NCBI RefSeq assembly: GCF_030409525.1
Contig: NZ_JAUFQB010000011.1
Span: 1 to 64,000 of the forward strand
Length of the DNA stretch: 64,000 nt
Reading direction: 5' to 3'
Source of the DNA: Kaistella yonginensis
GTDB taxonomy: Bacteria; Bacteroidota; Bacteroidia; Flavobacteriales; Weeksellaceae
The notes under the pieces are model-generated. The model searched no databases and was not told the origin of the DNA. It saw only the letters and a program-made list of their open reading frames with translations. The first letter of the stretch is position 1. Each line of letters opens with the position of its first letter. A program made the translations under genes and the position numbers. Shown here one piece after another: positions 1 through 7,641 of this stretch.

Positions 1-4
1 AATG

Positions 5-73
5 AGATTGTTCATGTATTTAAGTGATTGGTAGTCAGGTAAATATACGATTTTTTAATCAAATGAACAATCT
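5..73. repeat. 11-bp perfect inverted repeat beside the broken Lrp gene
   Basis: Positions 5-15 (AGATTGTTCAT) and 63-73 (ATGAACAATCT) are exact reverse complements separated by 47 bp. The second arm lies about 20-30 bp before the point where recognisable Lrp coding sequence begins. It could be a scar or end of an inserted element, a regulatory palindrome or chance. The left side is cut by the window edge, so no target duplication can be tested. Confidence 0.4.
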
Positions 74-93
74 TTTTTCCTATATTTCTAAAT

Positions 94-405
94 GCACAAC
101 GGGTTGCTTTAATAAATAATGAAAAGATTCAAAAAAGCTTCATCGTTTTGTGCCATGTAAAATTGGTACAACATAAGAAAGAGTATATTTTTCAGTTTGA
201 AAAAGAGATTACACAGTTTCCAGAAGTGTTAGAATGTTTTCATGTGGCGGGTGATTACGATTACATTCTTAAGATTTGTGTACGTGACATTCAGGAATAC
301 CGTGAATTTATGGTGAGTAAACTAACGAATTTGCAACATATCGCCAGTACGCAAAGCGCTTTTATGATTAAAGAAGTTAAAAACTCTACGGTGATAGAAC
401 CTTAA
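94..405 (+). pseudogene. 5'-truncated Lrp/AsnC-family regulator (ligand-binding domain only)
   Basis: The frame ending at 405 encodes the C-terminal RAM (AsnC_trans_reg) domain of an Lrp/AsnC regulator. It shows VALINNEKIQ, the strand IVLCHVKL and the AGDYDYILKI core that in this family forms the amino-acid-binding dimer interface. Intact members are about 150 residues and begin with a winged helix-turn-helix, which is missing. In frame, stops lie at 25-27 and 64-66, there is no ATG, and bases 1-93 do not read as a helix-turn-helix in any frame. The only alternative start, TTG at 148, lies inside the homologous region, so I do not believe it. The best reading is a decayed or disrupted gene unable to bind DNA. 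A stand-alone RAM protein or a sequence error upstream are alternatives. Confidence 0.6.
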
Positions 406-423
406 AATAATTCCCACTTATAA

Positions 424-454
424 GAAAAAAAACGAAGCAGATATTCATCTTCGT
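424..454 (-). terminator. Rho-independent terminator of the esterase gene
   Basis: ACGAAG (432-437) pairs with CTTCGT (449-454). On the minus strand the stem is followed by a U-run (the A8 tract at 424-431 on the plus strand). It lies about 40 bp past the esterase stop codon. Confidence 0.6.
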
Positions 455-492
455 AATTTATTAATAGTTTTGTGTGCGCTGTGAAAGTTATT

Positions 493-1131
493 TTATTTCC
501 CGAAGAAATCCATCAAGTCCATATAATTTTTTTGATTTACGCCATGTCCGCTCATGTATTCGCGGAAAGAAAAATAGGCCCCTTTTTCATAAAGCATATC
601 TGCGGCTTTTCGGCCCCAGTCCAATGGGATAATTGCGTCATCGGTTCCATGAGAAATAAAGAAGCGTAATTTTTCGATTTTCTTTTTATCTTTTACCATA
701 TTGGTGAGCAACTTTTCTTCTGCATAACAACTCATGCAGGCAACCTTATTGAACAAATCTGGTTGGTTTAGCGCCAAAGCATAGCTTAAAATTCCCCCTT
801 GCGAAAATCCACACAAATGCGTTTCATTTTCTGTTAAACCATAGTCATTAGAAATTTTCAAAATATGTTCTAAGATGGCTTCTTGTGATTCTTTGGCTTG
901 GCGAACATCAATTCGGTTTTCTTCATTCATTAGATCAATATCGTACCAAGAATAACCTTCGTAATTGGTGTTGAATGGTGCCCTGAAACTTACGATTAAC
1001 CAATCCTCTGGCAAAGTAGGTGCGAAAGAAAATAAATCCTGTTCATTGCTTCCATATCCGTGAAGCAATATAAGTAAAGGTGTTTTTGAAGTAATATTTT
1101 GAGGTTCGCGAACGATATAGTGTAAATCCAT
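493..1131 (-). CDS. Alpha/beta-hydrolase, phospholipase/carboxylesterase family
   Basis: This 212-residue protein is the size of the cytosolic carboxylesterase/acyl-protein-thioesterase group (Abhydrolase_2), which hydrolyses short acyl esters or thioesters. The oxyanion-hole motif LLHGYGSNE is near residue 24. The nucleophile elbow is GFSQG with Ser110, the catalytic Asp is in GTDDAIIP (Asp165) and the His in SGHGV (His196), so the whole triad is present. There is no signal peptide. The gene stands alone, with a terminator downstream and a TATCTTTG -7 element just before the ATG. The natural substrate cannot be told from sequence. Confidence 0.85.
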   Translation of the reverse strand: MDLHYIVREPQNITSKTPLLILLHGYGSNEQDLFSFAPTLPEDWLIVSFRAPFNTNYEGYSWYDIDLMNEENRIDVRQAKESQEAILEHILKISNDYGLTENETHLCGFSQGGILSYALALNQPDLFNKVACMSCYAEEKLLTNMVKDKKKIEKLRFFISHGTDDAIIPLDWGRKAADMLYEKGAYFSFREYMSGHGVNQKNYMDLMDFFGK

Positions 1132-1135
1132 TTGG

Positions 1136-1143
1136 CAAAGATA
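1136..1143 (-). promoter_or_regulatory. Bacteroidota -7 element for the esterase
   Basis: Read on the minus strand this is TATCTTTG, matching TAnnTTTG, 4 bp before the esterase ATG. No TTG was found at the expected -33 spacing. Confidence 0.45.
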
Positions 1144-1268
1144 ATAATTTAGGTTGAAGGTCGAAGGGTGCGGTTTCCGATTGGCAATGAGGTAAAGATA
1201 GCTTCTGACATTGAAATAGTGCTTAAACTCTTCATCATGACCTATGAAACTCCGAGTGCTTATTAAAC

Positions 1269-1299
1269 TTGTAAGCTTTTTATTTTAATAATATCTTTG
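1269..1299 (+). promoter_or_regulatory. Full-consensus primary sigma factor promoter
   Basis: TTG at 1269-1271 and TATCTTTG at 1292-1299 are separated by 20 bp, the arrangement known for the primary sigma factor of Bacteroidota. It sits directly before the PhnA-like gene (ATG at 1314). The GTG at 1299 overlaps the -7 element, which argues for the ATG as the true start. Confidence 0.65.
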
Positions 1300-1313
1300 T
1301 GAAAATTATAATT

Positions 1314-1646
1314 ATGAGTGATACCGTACTTTGTCCGAAATGCCAATCAGAGTTCACCTATGAGCAAGATGATATGATGGTTTGTTCCCAATGCTTTCAT
1401 GAGTGGAAGCCGGGAGAAACTGCAGATGAAGATAGAATTTTAGATGCCAACGGAAATGAATTGAAAGATGGCGATACCGTAGTTGTCGTAAAAGATTTGC
1501 CAGTAAAAGGGGCACCGAAACCTGTTAAAGCGGGTACAAAAGTTAAAAACATTCGATTAAGACCCCACAGCGATCACAATATCGACTGTAAAATTGATGG
1601 GTTTGGGTCAATGGCGCTCAAATCAGAATTTGTGAAAAAGGCATAA
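1314..1646 (+). CDS. PhnA/YjdM-like zinc-ribbon protein
   Basis: A 110-residue soluble protein with two domains typical of the PhnA (YjdM) family. The N-terminal zinc ribbon has two CxxC pairs, CPKCQSEF and CSQCFHEW. The C-terminal beta-rich PhnA domain contains [25 protein letters not shown] and IDCKIDGFG. Despite its name the family is not part of phosphonate breakdown and its biochemical role is unclear. I chose the ATG at 1314 because an upstream GTG (1299) is the last base of the -7 element. Length and domain order are normal. The gene is monocistronic, with a terminator hairpin about 160 bp downstream. Confidence 0.88.
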   Translation: MSDTVLCPKCQSEFTYEQDDMMVCSQCFHEWKPGETADEDRILDANGNELKDGDTVVVVKDLPVKGAPKPVKAGTKVKNIRLRPHSDHNIDCKIDGFGSMALKSEFVKKA

Positions 1647-1806
1647 AAAAAGGAAAAATTTGGACAGGGTTCCGTTTCGAAGACTAGTTGTACAAATGAA
1701 TTGTCCTAATTTCGTCTCAGGGGCAGAAAGAGAATTAACCAAAAATTTCCTTACGTTTTGAATACCAAAGCTAAGAATTATTTTTAAAAAATAAAAACGA
1801 AGTGAT

Positions 1807-1854
1807 AAAAGTCAAGTTTCTATTCATTATTATTGAATAGGCTTGACTTTTTTT
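1807..1854. terminator. Bidirectional terminator between convergent genes
   Basis: AAAAGTCAAG (1807-1816) pairs with CTTGACTTTT (1842-1851), with an inner stem CTATTCA/TGAATAG. A T-run follows on the plus strand. It overlaps the stop codon of the ABC gene and can also end the PhnA-like transcript. Confidence 0.75.
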
Positions 1855-2791
1855 AATCTTTAAAAGATAATTGAACCGAACCTTCTGCTTTTTCAGGCGT
1901 GTAAATAATGAGCTGTTTGTTGTTGACTGAAACTTTAGTCCAATAATAACTTCCCGCAAATCGGCTTTCTACTACCACAGCTTCTTTTCCAGTGTCTGCA
2001 ATTTTGATTTCGTGCGGATACCAAAAGTTTTTCGAAAGATTGAACGCAGATTTCTCTTCGTCTGAAAAAATATTTACTTCGCCAAAAAGCGATGCAACAT
2101 ATTGATTATAAGGATTTTTGTAGGTTTCTTCTGCGTTATCATTTTGAATTAATCTGCCTTCATGCAAGACGATAATTTGATCCAGCCAAGGCATGACTTC
2201 CTGAATTTCATGCGTGGAAATGATCAGTGAAATGTTCTTTTCTTGAACATACTTAAATAACCGCTCTCGCAATTCTATCTTTCGAGAAAAATCGATGTTG
2301 CTAAATGGTTCATCCAACAGTAAAAGTTTGGGCATTACCGACAAAGCTCTTGCAATCGCCACGCGCTGCATTTGTCCGCCACTGAGGTATTTTGGCAGAA
2401 TATATTCGTATTCTTCTAATCCAACTACTTTCAAGAGTTCCTGAACTCTTTGTTTTTTTTCTTCTAAATCAATATTAGAAATGAATTTACCAACATTTTC
2501 CGCAACAGTTGCATACGGCATCAAATCGTAATTTTGCGCGACCAATTTCATGTTTTCTTCCCCTGGAACCAAATTGTGGTCGGGACCTAAAACCGGTAAA
2601 CCATCAAAGATAATTTCACCTTGTTGCCAATCGAGCAGGCCGTAAATTAAATTTAGTAAAGTAGATTTCCCACAGCCACTTTCACCCGCCAAAGCGATGA
2701 TTTTACTTTCCTCAACCTTTAAATTAAAATTTTGAAAAAGCCTTTGATCGGACCGATGCGAAAAAAATAAATTCTTGATTTCTAATAGCAT
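1853..2791 (-). CDS. ABC transporter ATP-binding protein (PotA/FbpC-like), orphan
   Basis: A 312-residue ATPase subunit of an ABC importer. It has Walker A GESGCGKST at residues 36-44, a Q-loop near VAQNYDL, the signature LSGGQMQRVAIARAL, Walker B LLLLDEPFSNID and a switch His in STHEIQEV. The last 80 or so residues form an extra domain, as in the TOBE-bearing spermidine/iron/molybdate-type ATPases. No permease or binding protein lies beside it: it is flanked by the PhnA-like gene and a divergent YceI gene. It must therefore pair with membrane subunits encoded elsewhere. The substrate cannot be assigned. All ATPase motifs are intact. Confidence 0.85.
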   Translation of the reverse strand: MLLEIKNLFFSHRSDQRLFQNFNLKVEESKIIALAGESGCGKSTLLNLIYGLLDWQQGEIIFDGLPVLGPDHNLVPGEENMKLVAQNYDLMPYATVAENVGKFISNIDLEEKKQRVQELLKVVGLEEYEYILPKYLSGGQMQRVAIARALSVMPKLLLLDEPFSNIDFSRKIELRERLFKYVQEKNISLIISTHEIQEVMPWLDQIIVLHEGRLIQNDNAEETYKNPYNQYVASLFGEVNIFSDEEKSAFNLSKNFWYPHEIKIADTGKEAVVVESRFAGSYYWTKVSVNNKQLIIYTPEKAEGSVQLSFKD

Positions 2792-2795
2792 ACTG

Positions 2796-2803
2796 CAAAA
2801 ATA
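2796..2803 (-). promoter_or_regulatory. -7 element for the ABC ATPase
   Basis: Minus-strand TATTTTTG (TAnnTTTG) 4 bp upstream of the ABC ATG. It forms a divergent pair with the element at 2826-2833. No -33 TTG at standard spacing. Confidence 0.4.
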
Positions 2804-2825
2804 ACATATTTGTCTTTAATAAAGA

Positions 2826-2833
2826 TATTTTTG
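2826..2833 (+). promoter_or_regulatory. -7 element for the YceI gene
   Basis: TATTTTTG matches TAnnTTTG, 37 bp before the YceI start. The nearest TTG (2810-2812) is 13 bp away, shorter than the usual 19-21. Confidence 0.4.
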
Positions 2834-2870
2834 TTATTTTAGCCAAAACAATTTAATAAAAAGGTATTTA

Positions 2871-3530
2871 ATGATGAAAAACATTACAAATTCGGTATTT
2901 TTAGGTCTATTTTCGGCGATGGTATTGGTGTCTTGTGGAAAAGATAAACCACTGACAAGTGAGGTAACCGAAGTTTCTACGACCAATCAGGGTGCAACAT
3001 ATGAACTCGATACGCTAAACAGTAGAATTGAATGGAAAGGCTACAAGGTAGTGAAATCTGACCAGTCAAGTCATTTCGGAACGATTAAGTTCGAGAGTGG
3101 CGACCTTACCGTGAAAGATGGAGTTTTGGAAAGTGGAAAATTCGTGGCAGACATGAACTCGCTTACCTCTGAAGATTTGAAAGATGATGCTGAGCAATTG
3201 GCCAAACTGAATGGACATTTAAAAAGCGGCGATTTCTTTGAAGCTGATAAATTCCCAACTGCGTCATTTGAAATTACCAAAGTTTCAGCGAACGAGTCTG
3301 GCGATTATAACATGCTTTTAGATGGAAACTTAACCATCAAAGGAATTACAAAACCAGTTCAGTTTAATGCAAATGTTTCTATTAAAGATGGTGAAGCAAC
3401 CATTGCAACGGAACCTAAAGATATTATGCGCGAAGAATTTGGTGTGAAATTTCAAATGCCTCTAGCGAACGGGGTGATTAAAGATGAAGTAAATATTCAG
3501 ATTTTAATTAAAGCTTTAGAGAAAAAATAG
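2871..3530 (+). CDS. YceI-family lipoprotein
   Basis: This 219-residue protein has a lipoprotein signal peptide with lipobox LVSC (Cys22 from the first of two tandem ATGs), followed by a YceI-like lipocalin-fold domain from about residue 43. Family hallmarks are ELDTLNSRIEWKGYK, HFGTIKFESGDL, a DMNSLTSEDL segment, FPTASFEIT, DGNLTIKGITKPV and a closing EFGVKFQMPL/VNIQILIKA. YceI proteins bind isoprenoid or other amphiphilic lipids in the periplasm. It is monocistronic, with its own -7 element and a terminator. Either ATG (2871 or 2874) may be used. The ligand is unknown. Confidence 0.87.
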   Translation: MMKNITNSVFLGLFSAMVLVSCGKDKPLTSEVTEVSTTNQGATYELDTLNSRIEWKGYKVVKSDQSSHFGTIKFESGDLTVKDGVLESGKFVADMNSLTSEDLKDDAEQLAKLNGHLKSGDFFEADKFPTASFEITKVSANESGDYNMLLDGNLTIKGITKPVQFNANVSIKDGEATIATEPKDIMREEFGVKFQMPLANGVIKDEVNIQILIKALEKK

Positions 3531-3562
3531 CATTTTAATTTAAAGGTATTATAATTTAAATT

Positions 3563-3594
3563 CCGTCTCATTCTTTTGGGACGGTTTTTTTTTG
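3563..3594 (+). terminator. Terminator of the YceI gene
   Basis: CCGTCTCA (3563-3570) pairs with TGGGACGG (3577-3584), with one G-U pair, followed by a run of nine T. Confidence 0.75.
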
Positions 3595-3613
3595 TCTAAA
3601 TTTATCTTTAAGA

Positions 3614-3913
3614 ATGAAAAATAAACTTACCAAGAAATATTATGTCCCAGGACTGATGAGCGCACTGATCATCCCGCTTCTTTTTTGGCATTATGGAAAT
3701 AGAGAGCTGCAAAAGCCCATCCCGAATGTGATGGATTTGGGGTTGCCAGGGAAATACAATCCGAAGATTCCTTTGAACCAGCAATTCTCTTTTGAAAATT
3801 TCACGAAATTTCAATTTGATTTAACAAACCTTCCCAAAAATACAGTTTATATTATTTTTGGATTTCTTATTCTTTTAAATGTTTCAATCTTGAACATCAA
3901 AAAATTTTTATAA
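3614..3913 (+). CDS. Small two-helix membrane protein, unknown function
   Basis: 99 residues, not recognised. A hydrophobic segment at about 11-27 (VPGLMSALIIPLLFWHYG) and another at about 79-93 (YIIFGFLILLNVSIL) flank a polar loop of roughly 50 residues, so the loop probably faces the periplasm. The start ATG is 81 bp past the YceI stop and beyond the YceI terminator. A hairpin terminator shared with convergent msrA follows 4 bp after the stop. No motif allows a functional guess. Confidence 0.6.
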   Translation: MKNKLTKKYYVPGLMSALIIPLLFWHYGNRELQKPIPNVMDLGLPGKYNPKIPLNQQFSFENFTKFQFDLTNLPKNTVYIIFGFLILLNVSILNIKKFL

Positions 3914-3916
3914 AAA

Positions 3917-3940
3917 AAAGGTTGCCTTTCGACAACCTTT
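3917..3940. terminator. Bidirectional terminator
   Basis: AAAGGTTG (3917-3924) pairs with CAACCTTT (3933-3940). A-rich and T-rich flanks on the two sides let it serve both the small membrane protein and convergent msrA. Confidence 0.75.
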
Positions 3941-3947
3941 AATTTTA

Positions 3948-4628
3948 TTATTTCGCCGAGGGAAGCGGGTTTGCTTTTTTTGCTTCTTCAAAAACGGAAA
4001 GCGGAATGTGGCAATATCCACCGGGATTTTTATCTAAATAATCTTGATGATAATCTTCTGCTTTATAGAAGTTCTTCAAAGCGATTGTTTCTACAACAAC
4101 GGGTTTATTATAATTCTTAGCTAATTTTGCAACTTCGGTTTTTACGATTGCTTCAATCGCTGCGTCGGTGGAATAGATTCCGGTTCTGTAATTATCGCCC
4201 ACATCATTTCCCTGTCGGTTTAAAACGGTAGGATCAATCGATTTAAAAAAGACTGCGATCAGCAGTGGTAAGTCTACCTGATCGGCATCATATTTTACTT
4301 TCACCGCTTCAGCGAAACCGGTGGTGTGGCTGATGACCTGTTCGTAAGTCGGGTTTTTAATCTTTCCGTTTGCATATCCAACTTCAGTCTCTACAACACC
4401 TCTTATGAGTTGAAAAAGATGTTCTGTTCCCCAGAAACATCCACCAGCAAAATAGATTTCTTTAATATTTTTACCTTCCATATTTATTTCATTTTTTTTG
4501 TTTTCTTCAATAGTTTTTACTTTGGCTTTCGAGCAAGAAAAAGAGGTTGCGGCAAAAATACCGACTCCAAAGATAAATGCCAAGAGTGTTAAAATATTTT
4601 TCATTTTTTTGTTCTTATTTTTATTCAT
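3948..4628 (-). CDS. msrA: Peptide-methionine (S)-S-oxide reductase MsrA, exported lipoprotein form
   Basis: MsrA reduces methionine-S-sulfoxide in oxidised proteins. The catalytic motif GGCFWG is present, followed by RGVVETEVGYANG, VKVKYDADQ, FFKSIDPT, the GNDVGDNYRTGIY block and YHQDYLDKNPGGYC, all characteristic of MsrA. Unlike the cytosolic enzyme it begins with a hydrophobic signal segment ending in a lipobox-like SFSC, so it is probably anchored in the envelope and repairs periplasmic or surface proteins. The first ATG gives 226 residues. An internal ATG at 4604 (MKNILTLL) gives a more usual signal peptide. No MsrB domain is fused and none is adjacent. Confidence 0.92.
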   Translation of the reverse strand: MNKNKNKKMKNILTLLAFIFGVGIFAATSFSCSKAKVKTIEENKKNEINMEGKNIKEIYFAGGCFWGTEHLFQLIRGVVETEVGYANGKIKNPTYEQVISHTTGFAEAVKVKYDADQVDLPLLIAVFFKSIDPTVLNRQGNDVGDNYRTGIYSTDAAIEAIVKTEVAKLAKNYNKPVVVETIALKNFYKAEDYHQDYLDKNPGGYCHIPLSVFEEAKKANPLPSAK

Positions 4629-4655
4629 TGTTTTGAATTGATTTTAGTCTACATG

Positions 4656-4663
4656 CAAATATA
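4656..4663 (-). promoter_or_regulatory. -7 element for msrA
   Basis: Minus-strand TATATTTG (TAnnTTTG) 27 bp before the first msrA ATG. Confidence 0.4.
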
Positions 4664-4859
4664 AGGCTGAAATGTAAAGAAATTAGTAGGAATTATCTAT
4701 CGTGCTCATTTCAATAATTAGAAATGATCTCCCGATAATTATAGATACGATAGCAATTCGAATCTGGTTTTTCGTAACCAATATTCCAGATGAAAAACTT
4801 TAAAAATGAATAATTTTAAATTCACGAAAACATTATTCGACAGTCATTCTAAAAATCAT

Positions 4860-4867
4860 TAAATTTG
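4860..4867 (+). promoter_or_regulatory. -7 element for alaS
   Basis: TAAATTTG matches TAnnTTTG. It overlaps an in-frame TTG at 4865, so the ATG at 4901, 33 bp downstream, is the better alaS start. No clear -33 TTG (TTCGA near 4837). Confidence 0.5.
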
Positions 4868-4900
4868 CCAACTTATAGATACGCTAAAGCCAATTCAATC

Positions 4901-7558
4901 ATGACTTCACAACAAATAAGACAACAGTTTTTAGATTTTTTTAAAGAAAAAGGACATCTTATCGTTCCCTCTGCACCCATCGTGTTAAAAGACGATCCGA
5001 CTTTGATGTTCTCTAATTCTGGAATGACGCAGTTTAAGGATTATTTCTTAGGTTATAAAGAACCAAAAGCACCCAGAATTGCAGATACCCAAAAGTGTTT
5101 GAGGGTTTCCGGGAAGCACAATGATTTGGACGATGTTGGTCGGGATACCTATCACCACACCATGTTTGAAATGTTGGGAAACTGGTCTTTTGGCGATTAT
5201 TTTAAAAAAGAGGCGATCGATTTTGCCTGGGAATTATTGACCGAGGTTTACAAAATTCCAAAAGAGAATTTATACGTTACTATTTTTGAAGGAGATGCTT
5301 CTGAAAATTTAGACCGCGATAACGATGCTTATAATTTCTGGAAAGCACATATTTCTGAGGACCGAATTATCAACGGAAATAAAAAAGATAATTTCTGGGA
5401 AATGGGCGAAAGCGGACCTTGCGGACCTTGTTCAGAAATTCATATTGATATAAGAACTGAAGAAGAAAAAGCCAAAGTTTCCGGTTTAGAGCTGGTGAAT
5501 AACGATCATCCGCAAGTGGTAGAAGTTTGGAATTTGGTTTTTATGGAATTCAACAGAAAAGCCGATGGAAGTTTAGAAAAATTACCTTCCCGACACGTTG
5601 ATACCGGAATGGGATTTGAGCGTTTGTGCATGGCTTTACAAAGCAAAACTTCAAATTATGACACTGATGTTTTTACGCCTTTAATTGCAAAAGTAGAAGA
5701 ACTTTCAGGAAAAAAATATACAGGGATTTTAGATGATGAAAAAGATATTGCGATTCGCGTGGTGGTGGATCATATTCGTGCCGTTGCGTTTGCGATTGCT
5801 GATGGACAATTGCCATCCAATGGTGGCGCCGGTTATGTAATCCGTAGAATTTTGCGTCGTGGGATTTCTTATGCCTACCGATTTTTAGGAATGAAAGAAG
5901 CCTTCCTTTTTGAATTGGTTGCCATTTTGAAAACGGAAATGGGCGACTTTTTCCCAGAGTTGGTGAGGCAAGAAAAACTAGTAACTGAAGTCATTAAAGA
6001 AGAAGAAAACTCATTCCTAAAGACGATAGAACACGGTTTAAAAAGAATCGATTTGGTGATTAAAGAAACCTTAGCTAAAAATGAAATAACACTTCCGGGA
6101 GCTGTTGTTTTCGAATTATATGATACCTACGGCTTCCCAGCAGATTTGTCCAGAATCATTGCCGAAGAAAAGCACTTGACTGTGGATGAAAAAGGTTTTG
6201 AAGAGGAAATGGCGAAACAAAAGCAACGCTCAAAAAAAGATTCTGCCGCGAAAGTTTATGATTGGGTAATATTAGAAGAAAAACCAGAAACATTCGTTGG
6301 CTACGACGTTTTGGAAACCGAAACTTTTATAACGCGGTACCGTAAAGTAGAAAATAAAGATGGCGAATTTTATCAAATCGTTTTATCCAAATCGCCTTTT
6401 TATCCAGAAGGTGGTGGGCAAATCGGCGACAAAGGAATTTTAATTCCAAGTTATACGGAGGGTTTTGATATTTCAAATCCGAGCGTTTCTACGATTACCG
6501 ACTGTTCCGAGATCATCGAAGTTCTGGAAACAAGAAAAGAAAATAATCTGATCGTCTCTCTAATTAAAGAAATGCCGAAAGATGCCGGTGCCGTTTTTTA
6601 TGCTAAAGTAAACCAATCAGAACGGAAAAACACCGAGGCAAATCACTCGGTAACCCATTTGTTGCATGAAGCTTTGCGTGAAGTTTTAGGAATGCACGTT
6701 GAACAGAAAGGTTCCTTCGTTGGTCCTGATTATTTGCGTTTTGATTTCTCCCATTTTTCAAAAATGGATGAGGAACAGTTGAAAACCGTCGAGGAAAAAG
6801 TAAATGCTAAAATCAAAGAAAATATTGCATTGCAAGAATTCCGTGAAATTCCAATAACGGAAGCAATGGAAAAAGGTGCTATGGCGCTTTTTGGTGAGAA
6901 ATACGGTGATAAAGTTCGAATGATCCAATTTGGTTCTTCTAAAGAATTGTGTGGAGGAACTCATGTGAAACATACTGGTGAAATCGGTCATTTTAAAATT
7001 CAGAGTGAAAGTTCAACAGCTGCCGGAATTCGTAGGATTGAAGCGATTTCTGGCGATCAATCGGCTGCCTATTTCCGTAATTTGGAAATGCAGCTCAAGG
7101 AAATTTCTTTCTTATTAAAATCTAAAGATCTTAAAAAATCCGTTGAGAAATTAATGGAGGATAATTCCGTTTTAAAAGCTGAAATTGAATCGTTGAAAAA
7201 AGAAAAAGCAAAATCAGAAACATCAAATTGGGTGGATGACTTTGTTGAAAAAGAAGGTAAAAAATTATTGGTAAAAAAAGTTTCTCTGGATCCTGGTAGT
7301 GTCAAAGACATCGTGTTTCAGTTAAAGAAGGAGATCGAAAATGCGCTAATCATCATTCTTTCGGAAGCGGAAGGAAAACCAATGATTACCGTTGGCGTAT
7401 CTGGCTCTTTAGAAACGACTTACCACGCTGGAAATATTGTTAAAGATTTAGCGAAGGAAATCCAAGGCGGCGGCGGCGGTAATCCTGGCTTTGCAACGGC
7501 GGGTGGCAAAAACCTTGACGGCTTAGAAAATGCGTATCAAAAAGCACTTGCTTTATAA
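4901..7558 (+). CDS. alaS: Alanine-tRNA ligase
   Basis: AlaRS charges tRNA-Ala in the cytosol. The ATG at 4901 gives 885 residues beginning MTSQQIRQQFLDFF, the normal class II start; a TTG 36 bp earlier lies inside the promoter element. In order come the aminoacylation domain (FSNSGMTQFKDYFLG, CLRVSGKHNDLDDVG, MFEMLGNWSFGDYF and the GxGxE-like DTGMGFERL), the editing domain with the zinc-binding pattern His582/His586 (NHSVTHLLH) and Cys684/His688 (CGGTH), a coiled-coil linker and the C-Ala domain with a GGGGG glycine loop near residue 866. All key residues are present. A strong terminator follows. Confidence 0.97.
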   Translation: MTSQQIRQQFLDFFKEKGHLIVPSAPIVLKDDPTLMFSNSGMTQFKDYFLGYKEPKAPRIADTQKCLRVSGKHNDLDDVGRDTYHHTMFEMLGNWSFGDYFKKEAIDFAWELLTEVYKIPKENLYVTIFEGDASENLDRDNDAYNFWKAHISEDRIINGNKKDNFWEMGESGPCGPCSEIHIDIRTEEEKAKVSGLELVNNDHPQVVEVWNLVFMEFNRKADGSLEKLPSRHVDTGMGFERLCMALQSKTSNYDTDVFTPLIAKVEELSGKKYTGILDDEKDIAIRVVVDHIRAVAFAIADGQLPSNGGAGYVIRRILRRGISYAYRFLGMKEAFLFELVAILKTEMGDFFPELVRQEKLVTEVIKEEENSFLKTIEHGLKRIDLVIKETLAKNEITLPGAVVFELYDTYGFPADLSRIIAEEKHLTVDEKGFEEEMAKQKQRSKKDSAAKVYDWVILEEKPETFVGYDVLETETFITRYRKVENKDGEFYQIVLSKSPFYPEGGGQIGDKGILIPSYTEGFDISNPSVSTITDCSEIIEVLETRKENNLIVSLIKEMPKDAGAVFYAKVNQSERKNTEANHSVTHLLHEALREVLGMHVEQKGSFVGPDYLRFDFSHFSKMDEEQLKTVEEKVNAKIKENIALQEFREIPITEAMEKGAMALFGEKYGDKVRMIQFGSSKELCGGTHVKHTGEIGHFKIQSESSTAAGIRRIEAISGDQSAAYFRNLEMQLKEISFLLKSKDLKKSVEKLMEDNSVLKAEIESLKKEKAKSETSNWVDDFVEKEGKKLLVKKVSLDPGSVKDIVFQLKKEIENALIIILSEAEGKPMITVGVSGSLETTYHAGNIVKDLAKEIQGGGGGNPGFATAGGKNLDGLENAYQKALAL

Positions 7559-7586
7559 TGAAAATTCAAGTCATTAACCGAGATAG

Positions 7587-7625
7587 AAAATCCCGAAACT
7601 TTCAAAAAGTTTCGGGATTTTAATT
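7587..7625 (+). terminator. Terminator of alaS
   Basis: A long stem, AAAATCCCGAAACT (7587-7600) with AGTTTCGGGATTTT (7608-7621), with A-rich and T-rich flanks. It probably also ends the convergent coiled-coil gene. Confidence 0.85.
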
Positions 7626-7641
7626 TGGTGAACGCAAAGAA

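Noticed and set aside
1-93. A complete insertion sequence at the window start
   Set aside because: Only an 11-bp inverted repeat within 73 bp is visible, with no transposase or target duplication.
4740-4770. TTCGAATC resembling a tRNA T-loop
   Set aside because: No acceptor, anticodon or D stem could be fitted around it.
6758-7311. Minus-strand frames inside alaS (and similar shadows in adhesin, gcvT, nnr and other genes)
   Set aside because: They are antisense to strongly conserved genes, with low-complexity translations and no promoter.
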